Source of the DNA: Niveibacterium microcysteis
GTDB lineage: Bacteria; Pseudomonadota; Gammaproteobacteria; Burkholderiales; Rhodocyclaceae
Length of the DNA: 64,000 nt
Direction: 5' to 3'
NCBI RefSeq assembly: GCF_017161445.1
Contig: NZ_CP071060.1
Coordinates: forward strand, 2,604,001-2,668,000
This document shows positions 1 to 8,088 of the stretch, in pieces. The translations under genes and the position numbers were made by a program. The notes under the pieces were generated by a model, which saw only the letters and a program-made list of their open reading frames with translations, searched no databases and was not told the origin of the DNA. The stretch's first letter is position 1. Each line of letters opens with the position of its first letter.

Positions 1-335
1 CCAAGGATTGCGCAGTTGGCGACGATGAGCGCGATGTAGAGGCCCAACACCTTGTAGAGGTCGTGCATCCAGGCGTTGAGGCCGAGATCCACCAGCGTGA
101 CGATGGTCGCGATGATCGCGATGAACACAGGGATGCGGACCTGCTCGGTCACCACACCACGCACGGAAGACACGGCCATGTTGCTCACCACCAACACCGC
201 GGTGGTTGCGAGCCCCATGCCGAGCCCGTTCGTGGCGGTCGAAGTCAGCGCCATCGTCGGGCACATGCCGAGGATCTGAGCGAGTACCACGTTCTGATCC
301 CAGAGCCCGTTACGAATGATGTCTTTGGTTTTCAT
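1..335 (-). CDS. rnfE: RnfE, Rnf electron-transport complex membrane subunit (partial)
   Basis: Integral membrane subunit of the Rnf complex, which couples ferredoxin/NADH electron transfer to an ion gradient; in diazotrophs it is thought to run in reverse to reduce ferredoxin or flavodoxin for nitrogenase. The visible 111 codons begin [15 protein letters not shown] and contain the family's [15 protein letters not shown] stretch and several hydrophobic helices. The rest of the gene lies beyond the left edge. The ATG at 335 follows a GAGG ribosome site, 12 bases after the rnfG stop. It is the last visible gene of the leftward rnfABCDGE operon. Family assignment is firm; the 3' end cannot be judged. 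Confidence 0.93.
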   Translation of the reverse strand, partial: MKTKDIIRNGLWDQNVVLAQILGMCPTMALTSTATNGLGMGLATTAVLVVSNMAVSSVRGVVTEQVRIPVFIAIIATIVTLVDLGLNAWMHDLYKVLGLYIALIVANCAIL

Positions 336-347
336 GGGAGCCTCGTC

Positions 348-953
348 TCAGTGTTCGGCGTAGATGGCCGCGTGGTTGGCCTGGTGAAATTCCAACGCTT
401 CCTTCACCGCCTTCACAACGCCGCGCGGGGTGATCGTGGCGCCGGCAAACTGGTCGAAGTCACCGCCGTCCTTCTTCACCAGCCAGCGCGCGGTCGTCAG
501 CGCCTTGCCTTCGAAGGCGTGCACCCAATCGGACTTTGCAACTTCGATCTTGTCGCCCAGGCCCGGCGTTTCGGCATGGCGCAGCACGCGCACACCCTGC
601 ACGGCGCCATCGCGCGAAAGGCCGACGAGGATCACGATCGGCCCGGCGTAGCCGATCGTGCTGGTCTTGAACACAGCCCCCTGCTGAACACCCCCCTTGC
701 TCGCCTTGTGCACCTCAACGTCGAGGCCTGCGCTGTCCTTCACCACAACAACATCGGTCAGAAGGTTGTTGTCGCTGAAGCCAGCGGGCAGCACTTGCCG
801 GAGCGAAGCCTCCAGGTCCTGCTCTTCGGCGATGTGGATCGCGGGCGCGGTGAAACCGTTGGCCACCACCAGCGCCGCCGCAGTCAGCGTGCTGAATAGC
901 GCCAGCAACACGCCCTGATAACTGATGCCTTCTCGCAGCGCGGCGACGTTCAT
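348..953 (-). CDS. rnfG: RnfG, FMN-bearing subunit of the Rnf complex
   Basis: Periplasm-facing flavoprotein subunit of Rnf (201 aa). One N-terminal membrane helix (about residues 14-33) anchors an FMN-binding domain. The GATITP motif near residue 172 supplies the threonine that in this family carries FMN through a phosphoester bond. The start ATG overlaps the rnfD stop by four bases (ATGA), which indicates translational coupling. The length is normal for the family. It works with RnfD and RnfC to pass electrons between ferredoxin and NADH. Confidence 0.95.
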   Translation of the reverse strand: MNVAALREGISYQGVLLALFSTLTAAALVVANGFTAPAIHIAEEQDLEASLRQVLPAGFSDNNLLTDVVVVKDSAGLDVEVHKASKGGVQQGAVFKTSTIGYAGPIVILVGLSRDGAVQGVRVLRHAETPGLGDKIEVAKSDWVHAFEGKALTTARWLVKKDGGDFDQFAGATITPRGVVKAVKEALEFHQANHAAIYAEH

Positions 954-2023
954 TTCGATTTTCCTTTCTGCACGGACGCCGGTTTTCCGGTGAACGTGCG
1001 GCCGTAGACCCGGGGCTTGATGAGGCGGTCGATCGCCGGTGTCAGCGCATTCATGAGCAGCACCGCAAACGCAACCCCTTCCGGATAGCCGCCGTAGGTA
1101 CGGATCACCCAGGTCAGCAAACCGCAGCCCAGACCGAAGACCACCTGCCCGGCCCGGGTGCTTGGCGAGGTGACGTAGTCAGTCGCGATGAAGAAGGCGC
1201 CGAGCATCGCGCCGCCAGACATCAGATGCGTGGTCCAGTCGATGTAGCGCGCCGGGTCGACCGCATGCCCGATCGCAGCCGGAACCGCGATTGCGGCGAG
1301 CATCGCCACCGGGACATGCCAGGTGATGATGCGCATCGTGAGCAACGCCACCCCACCGGCTGCGATCAGCCAGGTCGAGGTCTCGCCAAGGCTGCCAACA
1401 CGGGCGCCGACCCAGTTGAAGGCATGGCCCGGCAACTCGGTATGCAGCAAATCAACGCCGCGTGCGAGGTCAGTCTTCGCATGGCCCAGCAGCGTGGCGC
1501 TGCTCATGGCGTCGGGAACCGGGATATGGCCGAGCGTGATGAGCAGCCCATCGAGCAGGCCGGGCGCTCCCGCCGGTACGACCCAGTAGGTCATCTGTAC
1601 CGGGAAGGAAACCAGCAGCGCGATCCGCGCAATCATCGCTGGGTTGAACAGGTTGTTGCCCAGCCCGCCGAAGACCTGTTTGCCGAGCGTTGTCGCAAAG
1701 AGCCCGCCGACAACGCCGATCCACCACGGTGCCCAGGGCGGGAGCGAAAGCGCGAGCAGCCAACCGGTCAGCAGCGCGGACCCGTCCTTGAGCAAAGGCA
1801 CGGGATCGCGCCCCGCCCAACGCAGGCACACCGCCTCACCGGCCAAAGCCGATGCGATCGTGATCAACCAAAGCCAGAAGGCGGGCGAGCCGAAGAGCCA
1901 GAACCCATAGACGGTGGCCGGCACCAAGGTCGCGACAACCTTGAGCATCACGACGCTGACCGATTCGCCGGCCCGTGCATGCGGCGACGCCACAGTTTGA
2001 AGAATCATGCTTTGGGCGCTCAT
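950..2023 (-). CDS. rnfD: RnfD, membrane FMN-binding subunit of the Rnf complex
   Basis: Multi-spanning NqrB/RnfD-family subunit (357 aa). It has many hydrophobic helices, a conserved GGLGNNLFNPAMIAR segment near residues 138-152, and a SSATLLG segment near residue 195. That segment corresponds to the SGAT-type site where the threonine carries covalent FMN. The start overlaps rnfC by ATGA and the stop overlaps rnfG by ATGA, so the three subunits are tightly coupled. The protein ends with a short basic tail. Nothing looks broken. Confidence 0.95.
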   Translation of the reverse strand: MSAQSMILQTVASPHARAGESVSVVMLKVVATLVPATVYGFWLFGSPAFWLWLITIASALAGEAVCLRWAGRDPVPLLKDGSALLTGWLLALSLPPWAPWWIGVVGGLFATTLGKQVFGGLGNNLFNPAMIARIALLVSFPVQMTYWVVPAGAPGLLDGLLITLGHIPVPDAMSSATLLGHAKTDLARGVDLLHTELPGHAFNWVGARVGSLGETSTWLIAAGGVALLTMRIITWHVPVAMLAAIAVPAAIGHAVDPARYIDWTTHLMSGGAMLGAFFIATDYVTSPSTRAGQVVFGLGCGLLTWVIRTYGGYPEGVAFAVLLMNALTPAIDRLIKPRVYGRTFTGKPASVQKGKSK

Positions 2024-3537
2024 GCGCTGGCCCCTCCTGCGGTGTTGGCGGATGCTGAAGTTGCGGCCTGCTGCGCAGCGGCCTGTTGTGCGGCGCGCTC
2101 CGCCTTTCGCCGTGCAGCGGCTTCAACGCGCTCGCGTGCCTCGCGTTCGAGACGCTCCTTGCGCGCCTGCGCAAGGCTTTTCGTGAACTCGGTGCGCTTC
2201 TTCTGCTGCGCGCGTTTCCAGACCTCGCCCTTGGCGTGATAGAAGGTCTGCACCAACGGCACATGCGATGGGCACACGTAGGCGCAACAGCCGCAGGCCA
2301 GGCAATCGTCGAGCCCCTTGGCCTCCGCCTTGTCGTACTCGCCAGCATGGATGTGGGCCGATAGCTCCAGCGGCAGCAGCCCCATCGGGCAGGCCTTCAC
2401 GCAGGAACCGCAGCGAATGCAGGCCGAAGGAGCGGTATCGGTGATCTCGCCCGCTGTCAGCGCGAGAATGCCGCCGCAGCCCTTCACCGTCGGCACCTGC
2501 GCATGCGGCAAGGCCACGCCCATCATCGGGCCGCCCATGACCAGCCTTGCAGGGGTTTCCTTCAGGCCGACAAAGCGCAGCAGGTCTTCGATCAGGACGC
2601 CGATCGGCGCCAGGACGTTGCCCGGTTGTGCGACCGCACCGCCATTGACCGTAACGATGCGCCGATAGAGCGGCTCGCCGACCCGCACGGCGCGGTGGAT
2701 GGCAGCGCAGGTACTGACGTTGTTGACCAGCACGCCGATGCTCGCGGTACGCGCGCCAGAAGGCACTTCCTTGCCGGTGAGCACCTGCACCAATTGGCGG
2801 TCGGAGCCCATCGGGTAGCGCGCGGGCACCGGGCGAATCTCGATCGAGGCAAAACCCTCGGCCGCCTTGCGCATCGCTGCGGTGGCCTCGGGTTTGTTGT
2901 CCTCAATGCCCACCAGTGCTTTGGTCGCGCCGGTGGCGTGCATCAGGATTCGCACGCCATCGATCACTTCGTCTGCGCGCACCCGCATCACGCTGTCGTC
3001 GCTTGAAAGATACGGCTCGCACTCGCCGCCGTTGATGATCAAGGTATGCACCGAGAGCTTGAGGCCCAGTTGCGCCTTGGGGGCCGACGGGAAGGTCGCG
3101 CCGCCGAGGCCGACGATGCCCGCATCCGCAATTCGCTGGGATACCTCCGCCGGCGCGAGGCTGAACGGATCAACTTGCGGCGTCAGCGGCTCACCTGCTT
3201 CGTCCTTGCCGTCCAGTTCGATCGTGATCGCCGAAAACGGCAGCCCCGAGGGATGGGGCGCAGTCACCTCACCGATCGCGCTGATCACGCCGGAGCTTGG
3301 GGCATGAACAGGCGCCGACACATTGCCTTGCGCGGCGGCGATCAGCTGGCCACGCAGCACGCGTTCGCCCACTGCTACAACCGGCAACGCCGGCGCACCC
3401 ACGTGCTGCAACAGCGGCACACACAACCTTGCGGGCAGCGGCATCACTCGCAACGGCACGTCGGCAGCTGGCCGCTTGTGGTCGTCGTGCGGATGTACGC
3501 CCCAGCGCACACCATTCAGAAGTTCACGCAATCCCAT
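2020..3537 (-). CDS. rnfC: RnfC, NADH/FMN and 4Fe-4S subunit of the Rnf complex
   Basis: Peripheral subunit (505 aa) expected to bind NADH and FMN and to carry two 4Fe-4S clusters. The central part shows the GLGGATFPSAPK glycine-rich loop and the GGECEPYL motif of the Complex I 51-kDa-like fold. The C-terminal part has CIRCGSCVKACP and CLACGCCAYVCP ferredoxin motifs, then a basic, alanine-rich tail. The frame stays open further upstream, but the ATG at 3537 is chosen because AGGAG precedes it and MGLRELLNGVRWGVHP matches the family start. The stop overlaps rnfD. Confidence 0.95.
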   Translation of the reverse strand: MGLRELLNGVRWGVHPHDDHKRPAADVPLRVMPLPARLCVPLLQHVGAPALPVVAVGERVLRGQLIAAAQGNVSAPVHAPSSGVISAIGEVTAPHPSGLPFSAITIELDGKDEAGEPLTPQVDPFSLAPAEVSQRIADAGIVGLGGATFPSAPKAQLGLKLSVHTLIINGGECEPYLSSDDSVMRVRADEVIDGVRILMHATGATKALVGIEDNKPEATAAMRKAAEGFASIEIRPVPARYPMGSDRQLVQVLTGKEVPSGARTASIGVLVNNVSTCAAIHRAVRVGEPLYRRIVTVNGGAVAQPGNVLAPIGVLIEDLLRFVGLKETPARLVMGGPMMGVALPHAQVPTVKGCGGILALTAGEITDTAPSACIRCGSCVKACPMGLLPLELSAHIHAGEYDKAEAKGLDDCLACGCCAYVCPSHVPLVQTFYHAKGEVWKRAQQKKRTEFTKSLAQARKERLEREARERVEAAARRKAERAAQQAAAQQAATSASANTAGGASA

Positions 3538-3548
3538 CTTGCTACTCC

Positions 3549-4079
3549 TCAGACGGCCAGAGCCGGTTTCGTCCAGTTCCAGTCGCGCAGCGTCACCGGC
3601 ACCGGCTCGAGGCCGATGGCACCGGTCGGGCACTCTTTCTCGCAACTGCCGCAGCCGGTGCAGGCGCCATGCAGCACACCGTGTATCTGCTTGGCTGCAC
3701 CGATCACTGCGTCGGTCGGGCAGACCTTGAAGCAGCGCGCGCAACCAATGCAAAGATGCTCGGCCACCTGCGCGAGCTTCGGCCCGCTATCGGCCTTGCC
3801 ACCTGCGCCCAAGCTCACGCCCATCTTTGCGGCGATGGCCTCGGCCAACGCACGGCCACCCCCGGGGCAGCAATCGACGCTTGCTTCGCCACGCGCGATT
3901 GCGTTCGCGGCACCGGAGCAACCGGGAAAGCTGCACTGCCCGCAGTTCGTGCCGGGCATCAGCTCGATCAGCTCTTCCACCAGGGCGTCGCCCTCAACAT
4001 GGAAGACCTTCGCGGCATAGCCGAGGATCAGCCCCAGAACGAGGCCGAGGAACATCACACTGGCAATCGGCGCAATCAT
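3549..4079 (-). CDS. rnfB: RnfB, iron-sulfur ferredoxin-like subunit of the Rnf complex
   Basis: Electron-input subunit (176 aa). It has an N-terminal membrane helix, then a four-cysteine Fe-S domain (CGQCSFPGC plus a later cysteine pair), then two ferredoxin motifs, CIGCARCFKVCP and CTGCGSCEKECP. The ATG at 4079 is preceded by GGGGAGG at ideal spacing. A TTG six codons upstream (4097) would overlap rnfA but is less likely. The order rnfA-rnfB-rnfC matches nif-linked rnf clusters such as rnf1 of Azotobacter. This subunit would exchange electrons with the ferredoxin that serves nitrogenase. Confidence 0.95.
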   Translation of the reverse strand: MIAPIASVMFLGLVLGLILGYAAKVFHVEGDALVEELIELMPGTNCGQCSFPGCSGAANAIARGEASVDCCPGGGRALAEAIAAKMGVSLGAGGKADSGPKLAQVAEHLCIGCARCFKVCPTDAVIGAAKQIHGVLHGACTGCGSCEKECPTGAIGLEPVPVTLRDWNWTKPALAV

Positions 4080-4093
4080 TTCAACCTCCCCGC

Positions 4094-4675
4094 TCAACCG
4101 AGCTTCAGTCCGGAAAATCCCATGAATGCCAGTGCCAGCAGTGAAGCAAGCACGAAGCTGACCGGCGCACCCTCGAAGGTTTGCGGCACCTTGGCGAGCG
4201 AGAGGCGCTCGCGCAGGCCGGCAAACATCGTCAGCACCAGCGTGAAGCCCACCGATGCGCCGAACCCCACCATCACGCTCATCGCAAAGTTGTTGGCCTG
4301 CTGCACGTTGAGCAGGGGAATGCCCAGCACAGCGCAGTTAGTGGTGATCAGCGGCAGGTAGATGCCAAGAGTGCGGTAGAGCTCCGGTGTGACTTTGCGC
4401 ACCACCATCTCGATGAACTGCACCGCAGCCGCGATGACGAGGATGAAGGTCAGGATGCGCAGGTAGTTCAGGCCCAGCGGCGCGAGAAGGTAGTGCTCGA
4501 GCGCCCAGCACGCCCCGGAGGCGAGGGTGATCACGAAGGTGGTGGCGAGGCCCATGCCGAAGGAACTGTCGAGCTTCTTCGAGACGCCCATGAAGGGGCA
4601 CAAGCCCAGGAACTTCACCAGCACTACGTTGTTCACCAGTGCGGTGCTGACGAGCAGGATCAGGTATTCACTCAT
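4094..4675 (-). CDS. rnfA: RnfA, membrane subunit of the Rnf complex
   Basis: First gene of the operon (193 aa). It is an RnfA/NqrE-family membrane protein with six predicted helices, starting [22 protein letters not shown] and containing the [13 protein letters not shown] loop conserved in the family. The ATG at 4675 sits behind a GGAGG ribosome site. A sigma54 promoter lies about 30 bases upstream (4703-4718), so transcription of the whole rnf operon is expected to depend on RpoN and NifA. RnfA pairs with the related RnfE to form the membrane core. Confidence 0.96.
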   Translation of the reverse strand: MSEYLILLVSTALVNNVVLVKFLGLCPFMGVSKKLDSSFGMGLATTFVITLASGACWALEHYLLAPLGLNYLRILTFILVIAAAVQFIEMVVRKVTPELYRTLGIYLPLITTNCAVLGIPLLNVQQANNFAMSVMVGFGASVGFTLVLTMFAGLRERLSLAKVPQTFEGAPVSFVLASLLALAFMGFSGLKLG

Positions 4676-4702
4676 GTCGGTTGCGACCTCCTGCCCTGCT
4701 TT

Positions 4703-4718
4703 CGCATGGAGCGTGCCA
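4703..4718 (-). promoter_or_regulatory. Sigma54 (-24/-12) promoter of rnfABCDGE
   Basis: Read on the minus strand this is TGGCACGCTCCATGCG. It matches the RpoN consensus TGGCACG-N4-TTGCA with GG and GC at the exact required spacing. Transcription should start near 4692, giving a leader of about 17 bases that contains the rnfA ribosome site. RpoN promoters need an activator, and the NifA site at 4822-4837 is about 137 bases from the start, a usual distance. Confidence 0.85.
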
Positions 4719-4821
4719 AGGCGATGCACGCCGCACCGTGGCAGTGCGCGGACGCCGCGCAACAAGGCATCCGCGCAGGAAATGCGCGTGAATCACGACC
4801 CTCCTGACAAGGGCGTGAGCG

Positions 4822-4837
4822 TGTCGGGGATGCAACA
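4822..4837. promoter_or_regulatory. NifA upstream activator sequence between rnfA and nifL
   Basis: TGT-N10-ACA, the NifA-binding consensus. It lies between the two divergent sigma54 promoters, roughly 137 bases from the expected rnfA start and 117 bases from the expected nifL start. It is therefore placed to activate either or both. The motif alone is short and can occur by chance; its position between two RpoN promoters is what makes it convincing. Confidence 0.75.
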
Positions 4838-4850
4838 AACCGACGTTGCG

Positions 4851-4869
4851 TTGTGACGAATCCTCACAA
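4851..4869. promoter_or_regulatory. Perfect inverted repeat upstream of nifL (unknown operator)
   Basis: TTGTGACGAATCCTCACAA is a perfect dyad with 6-base arms and a 7-base spacer. It lies about 50 bases upstream of the nifL -24 element. It resembles a CRP/FNR-type half-site pair, but the spacer is one base longer than the CRP consensus. It also contains TGT-N11-ACA, one base longer than a standard NifA site. The bound protein cannot be named from sequence alone. Confidence 0.5.
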
Positions 4870-4919
4870 CGACACCGGCATTTGACGTTGCTCAAGCGCG
4901 GTGGCGGGGCGCGGATTCT

Positions 4920-4935
4920 CGGCACGGTTGCTGCA
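4920..4935 (+). promoter_or_regulatory. Sigma54 (-24/-12) promoter of nifLA
   Basis: CGGCACGGTTGCTGCA matches TGGCACG-N4-TTGCA with correct GG/GC spacing and only small deviations. Transcription is expected near 4946, about 22 bases before the nifL ATG. It implies that nifLA needs an enhancer-binding activator: NifA itself through 4822-4837, or another protein such as NtrC. Confidence 0.8.
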
Positions 4936-4968
4936 TTGCCTTAGGCGAGCGTTCACACGAGGCCCACC

Positions 4969-6552
4969 ATGCCAGAGCAGAAGAAGACCGCCACCACGAA
5001 GAAGGCCGCACCTGCGGTTGCCCGGAAGATTCCTGCCGCGCTATTCCGTGCCGCAGTCGAACAGGCCGACATCGCGATCTCGATCACCGACCCGCGCGCC
5101 CGCATCGAGTATGTGAACCCGGCCTTCACACGCGTCAGCGGCTACAGCGCAAGCGATGCCGTCGGGCAGCATCAGTCGATCCTGTCGAACCACACCACGC
5201 CGCCAGAGGTTTACAAGTCGATGTGGCGGCGGATCACCGGCAAGGAGACATGGACCGGGCGCCTGGTGAATCGCCGCAAGGACGGCGCCCCTTACCTCGC
5301 CGACCTCACCGTTACGCCGGTGTTGGATGAGGCGGGCCAGATCAGCCATTACCTTGGCCTGCACCGCGATATCACCGCGCTGCACAAGCTTGAATGTGCG
5401 GTGCGCAACCAGAAAGCGCTGATCGAGTCGGTCGTCGACGGCGCCCCGCTGGTGCTCGCCCTGCTGGATATTGGTGACCGCGTCGTGCTCGACAACCTCG
5501 CCTACAAGGCGCTGATGTCCGACCTCGGCATGGCCGAGCCAGCCAAGGTATTGCTGGACGCGATCCGCAACGAACTGGGCAGCGGTTTCGGCCCCTTCAA
5601 ACCCGGCAGCCACGCCTTCCTCGACCGCCAGGTGCGGCTCGACCGCCCACATTGGCGCTCACCGCGCTGGTTCTCGTGCTCCGCCGTGTGGGTCGCGGCG
5701 GATAGCGATGAGGCGGACGACTTCTATGCCAGCAAGGGAGAAGCCTTCTTGCTTCTGGTGGCCACCGATGTGAGCCGGCAAGTGCAGGAGCAGGAGAAGG
5801 CGCGCATCGCCGCCTTGCAGGCCGTGATGGCCGAGGAAAGCCGCCAGCAAGCGCTACGTGAGAGCTTGTCCGCCGCGGTGTACCAGATGGAGGGGCCGCT
5901 CAACATTCTCGGCTCGGTCGTCAACATGATGGGCCGACGCGGCTGCGACCCGGCTCAGGCGGCACTGGCGGATGCACTCAAGGCGGGCCAGACCGCGCTT
6001 GAGACCCTGCGCAGCGCGATTCCGGCGCGCGCGCAAGAGGCCAGCACAGCGGTCAACCTCAATGAAGTGGTGCGCGATGTGCTGGATCTCTCTGCCGTTC
6101 GGCTGCTCACTGCCGGCGTATCCGTGAGCTGGCAGCCTCAGCTTGTGCTGCCGGCCATCCAGGGCTCGCCGACGCGTCTGAGGGCGCTGCTCAAGGCGCT
6201 GGTCGACAACGCGATCGAGGCGATGAACGTCAAGGGTTGGCGGCAGCGCGAGCTCAACATCAGCACCCGTACGCTGCACAGCAGCCTGGAGGTGCGCGTC
6301 GAGGACAGCGGCCCTGGCCTCCCGGACGAACTGCGCCTGAAGGCCTTCGAGCCCTTCTTCAGCACAAAGAAGCAGCACGGCAATCACCTCGGCACAGGGC
6401 TGGCCGCCGCTCAGCAGGTGGCGGTGGATCACGGGGGCAGCATCGAGTTGGGTAACGCGGCGGGCGGTGGCTGCACCGCCCTGCTGGTGTTGCCCCTGCT
6501 TCGCCACGCGTCCGCATCGATGACGCCGCTCAACAGTCGCGAGATCGGGTAA
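4969..6552 (+). CDS. nifL: NifL, nitrogen-fixation regulatory flavoprotein
   Basis: Anti-activator that inhibits NifA when oxygen or fixed nitrogen is high (527 aa). A PAS domain (about 22-130) carries the typical NifL stretch YVNPAFTRVSGYSASDA and would hold redox-sensing FAD. A second PAS-like region follows (about 145-275), then a helical H-type region and a GHKL ATPase domain with N box VDNAIEAM, G1 VEDSGPGLP, F box FEPFFSTK and G2 GTGLAAAQ. The usual phospho-acceptor His is absent from the helical region (YQMEGPLNIL), which fits a protein that signals by contact rather than phosphotransfer. The lysine-rich N-terminal tail is unremarkable. nifA starts four bases downstream. Confidence 0.93.
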   Translation: MPEQKKTATTKKAAPAVARKIPAALFRAAVEQADIAISITDPRARIEYVNPAFTRVSGYSASDAVGQHQSILSNHTTPPEVYKSMWRRITGKETWTGRLVNRRKDGAPYLADLTVTPVLDEAGQISHYLGLHRDITALHKLECAVRNQKALIESVVDGAPLVLALLDIGDRVVLDNLAYKALMSDLGMAEPAKVLLDAIRNELGSGFGPFKPGSHAFLDRQVRLDRPHWRSPRWFSCSAVWVAADSDEADDFYASKGEAFLLLVATDVSRQVQEQEKARIAALQAVMAEESRQQALRESLSAAVYQMEGPLNILGSVVNMMGRRGCDPAQAALADALKAGQTALETLRSAIPARAQEASTAVNLNEVVRDVLDLSAVRLLTAGVSVSWQPQLVLPAIQGSPTRLRALLKALVDNAIEAMNVKGWRQRELNISTRTLHSSLEVRVEDSGPGLPDELRLKAFEPFFSTKKQHGNHLGTGLAAAQQVAVDHGGSIELGNAAGGGCTALLVLPLLRHASASMTPLNSREIG

Positions 6553-6556
6553 GGCC

Positions 6557-8077
6557 ATGGACACCGAAGGCGCACTCCACCGCATTCAACTCGAAACCCT
6601 CTACCGCGTCAGCGTAATCCTCTCGCGCACCCTCGACGTCAAGCAGGCACCGCAGGAGGTGCTGCGGGTCCTCGAGGAATCCGCTGGCCTGACGCGCGGC
6701 ATGATCAGCGTGCTCGATTCCGATAGCGGAGAACTGGTTGTCAACGCCTTGCAAGGTGTCGAAGCAGAAGACTTCGAACCGGTCCGCTACCAGGCTGGCG
6801 AGGGCGTGCTGGGGCTGATCCTCGAAGAAGGCAAGACAGTCGCCCTGCCCTCCATCGCGAGCAATCCGCGCTTCCTCAACCGGCTCGGCATCTACGAACG
6901 TCGCCTGCCCTTCATCGCGGCGCCGATCCACGTTGGTGGCACCTTGCACGGCGCGCTCGCGGTGCAGCCGAACCGCCTTGATGATGGGCAGCTCGCGGTA
7001 CGCGCACGCTTCGTCGAGATGGTCGCCAACCTGATCGGCCAGAGCGTGAAGCTCTCGCTCGACGTGGCGCATGAGAAGGAAACGATCGCCGAAGAGCGTG
7101 ACACATTGAGGCGTGCGGTGCGCGGGCAGCACGGCTTCGACAACATGGTCGGCCACTCGGCAGCGATGCGCCGCATCTTCGAGCAGATCCGCATGGTGTC
7201 GAAGTGGAACACCACCGTGTTGATCCGCGGCGAAACCGGCACCGGTAAGGAGCTGATCGCGAACGCCATCCACTACAACTCGCCCCGCGGCCGCGGCCCC
7301 TATGTGCGACTGAACTGCGCATCGCTGCCGGAAAACCTGCTCGAATCGGAACTCTTCGGCCACGAGAAAGGCGCCTTCACCGGTGCCGTGGCGGCACGCA
7401 AGGGACGCTTTGAAATGGCCGACGGCGGCACGATCTTCCTCGATGAAATCGGCGAGATCTCGCCCGCCTTCCAGGCCAAGCTGCTGCGCGTGCTTCAGGA
7501 GGGCGAGCTGGAGCGCGTTGGCGGTGGCCGCACGATGAAGGTCGACGTGCGTGTCATCGCGGCGACGCACCGCGATCTGGAAGACGCGGTGGACGATGGC
7601 AAGTTCCGCGAAGACCTTTACTTCCGGCTCAACGTGATGCCGATTACCGTGCCCCCGCTGCGCGAGCGGCTCGAAGACGTGCCCGAGATCGCCCGCCATC
7701 TGATCGGGCGTGTCGCGAATGCGCAAGGCCGGCCGCTCGACCTGAGCGAGGCGGCCATCACGCGCCTGATGCAATACAACTGGCCTGGGAACGTCCGTGA
7801 GCTGGAGAACTGCCTTGAGCGCGCCGCGGTCATGTCGGAAAGCGGCCACATCGATGCCGACCTGATCCGTATCGACCGCCAGCGCGAGCTGGCCGCCGTA
7901 GCCGCCGCCAACCGGATCGACCTGGACGACCCGACGCTGGATGAACGCGATCGCGTGATCGCCGCGCTGGAGCAAGCCGGCTGGGTGCAGGCCAAGGCAG
8001 CGCGCCTGCTCAACATGACACCGCGCCAGATCGCTTACCGCGTGCAAACATTGGGGATCGAGGTGAAGCAGTTCTGA
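6557..8077 (+). CDS. nifA: NifA, sigma54-dependent activator of nif genes
   Basis: Enhancer-binding protein of 506 aa. It has an N-terminal GAF domain (about 20-170), an AAA+ domain with Walker A GETGTGKE near residue 225, the sigma54-contact loop GAFTGA near 272 and [10 protein letters not shown], and a C-terminal Fis-type helix-turn-helix ([19 protein letters not shown]). It lacks the cysteine-rich interdomain linker of oxygen-sensitive rhizobial NifA, as expected for a NifL-controlled type. It is co-transcribed with nifL (4-base gap, AAGG ribosome site). Likely targets visible here are the rnf, nifLA and nifB promoters. Confidence 0.96.
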   Translation: MDTEGALHRIQLETLYRVSVILSRTLDVKQAPQEVLRVLEESAGLTRGMISVLDSDSGELVVNALQGVEAEDFEPVRYQAGEGVLGLILEEGKTVALPSIASNPRFLNRLGIYERRLPFIAAPIHVGGTLHGALAVQPNRLDDGQLAVRARFVEMVANLIGQSVKLSLDVAHEKETIAEERDTLRRAVRGQHGFDNMVGHSAAMRRIFEQIRMVSKWNTTVLIRGETGTGKELIANAIHYNSPRGRGPYVRLNCASLPENLLESELFGHEKGAFTGAVAARKGRFEMADGGTIFLDEIGEISPAFQAKLLRVLQEGELERVGGGRTMKVDVRVIAATHRDLEDAVDDGKFREDLYFRLNVMPITVPPLRERLEDVPEIARHLIGRVANAQGRPLDLSEAAITRLMQYNWPGNVRELENCLERAAVMSESGHIDADLIRIDRQRELAAVAAANRIDLDDPTLDERDRVIAALEQAGWVQAKAARLLNMTPRQIAYRVQTLGIEVKQF

Positions 8078-8088
8078 GCGCCCGCTGG

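Noticed and set aside
4080..4097. TTG start extending rnfB by six codons
   Set aside because: The ATG at 4079 has a near-perfect GGGGAGG site and matches family starts.
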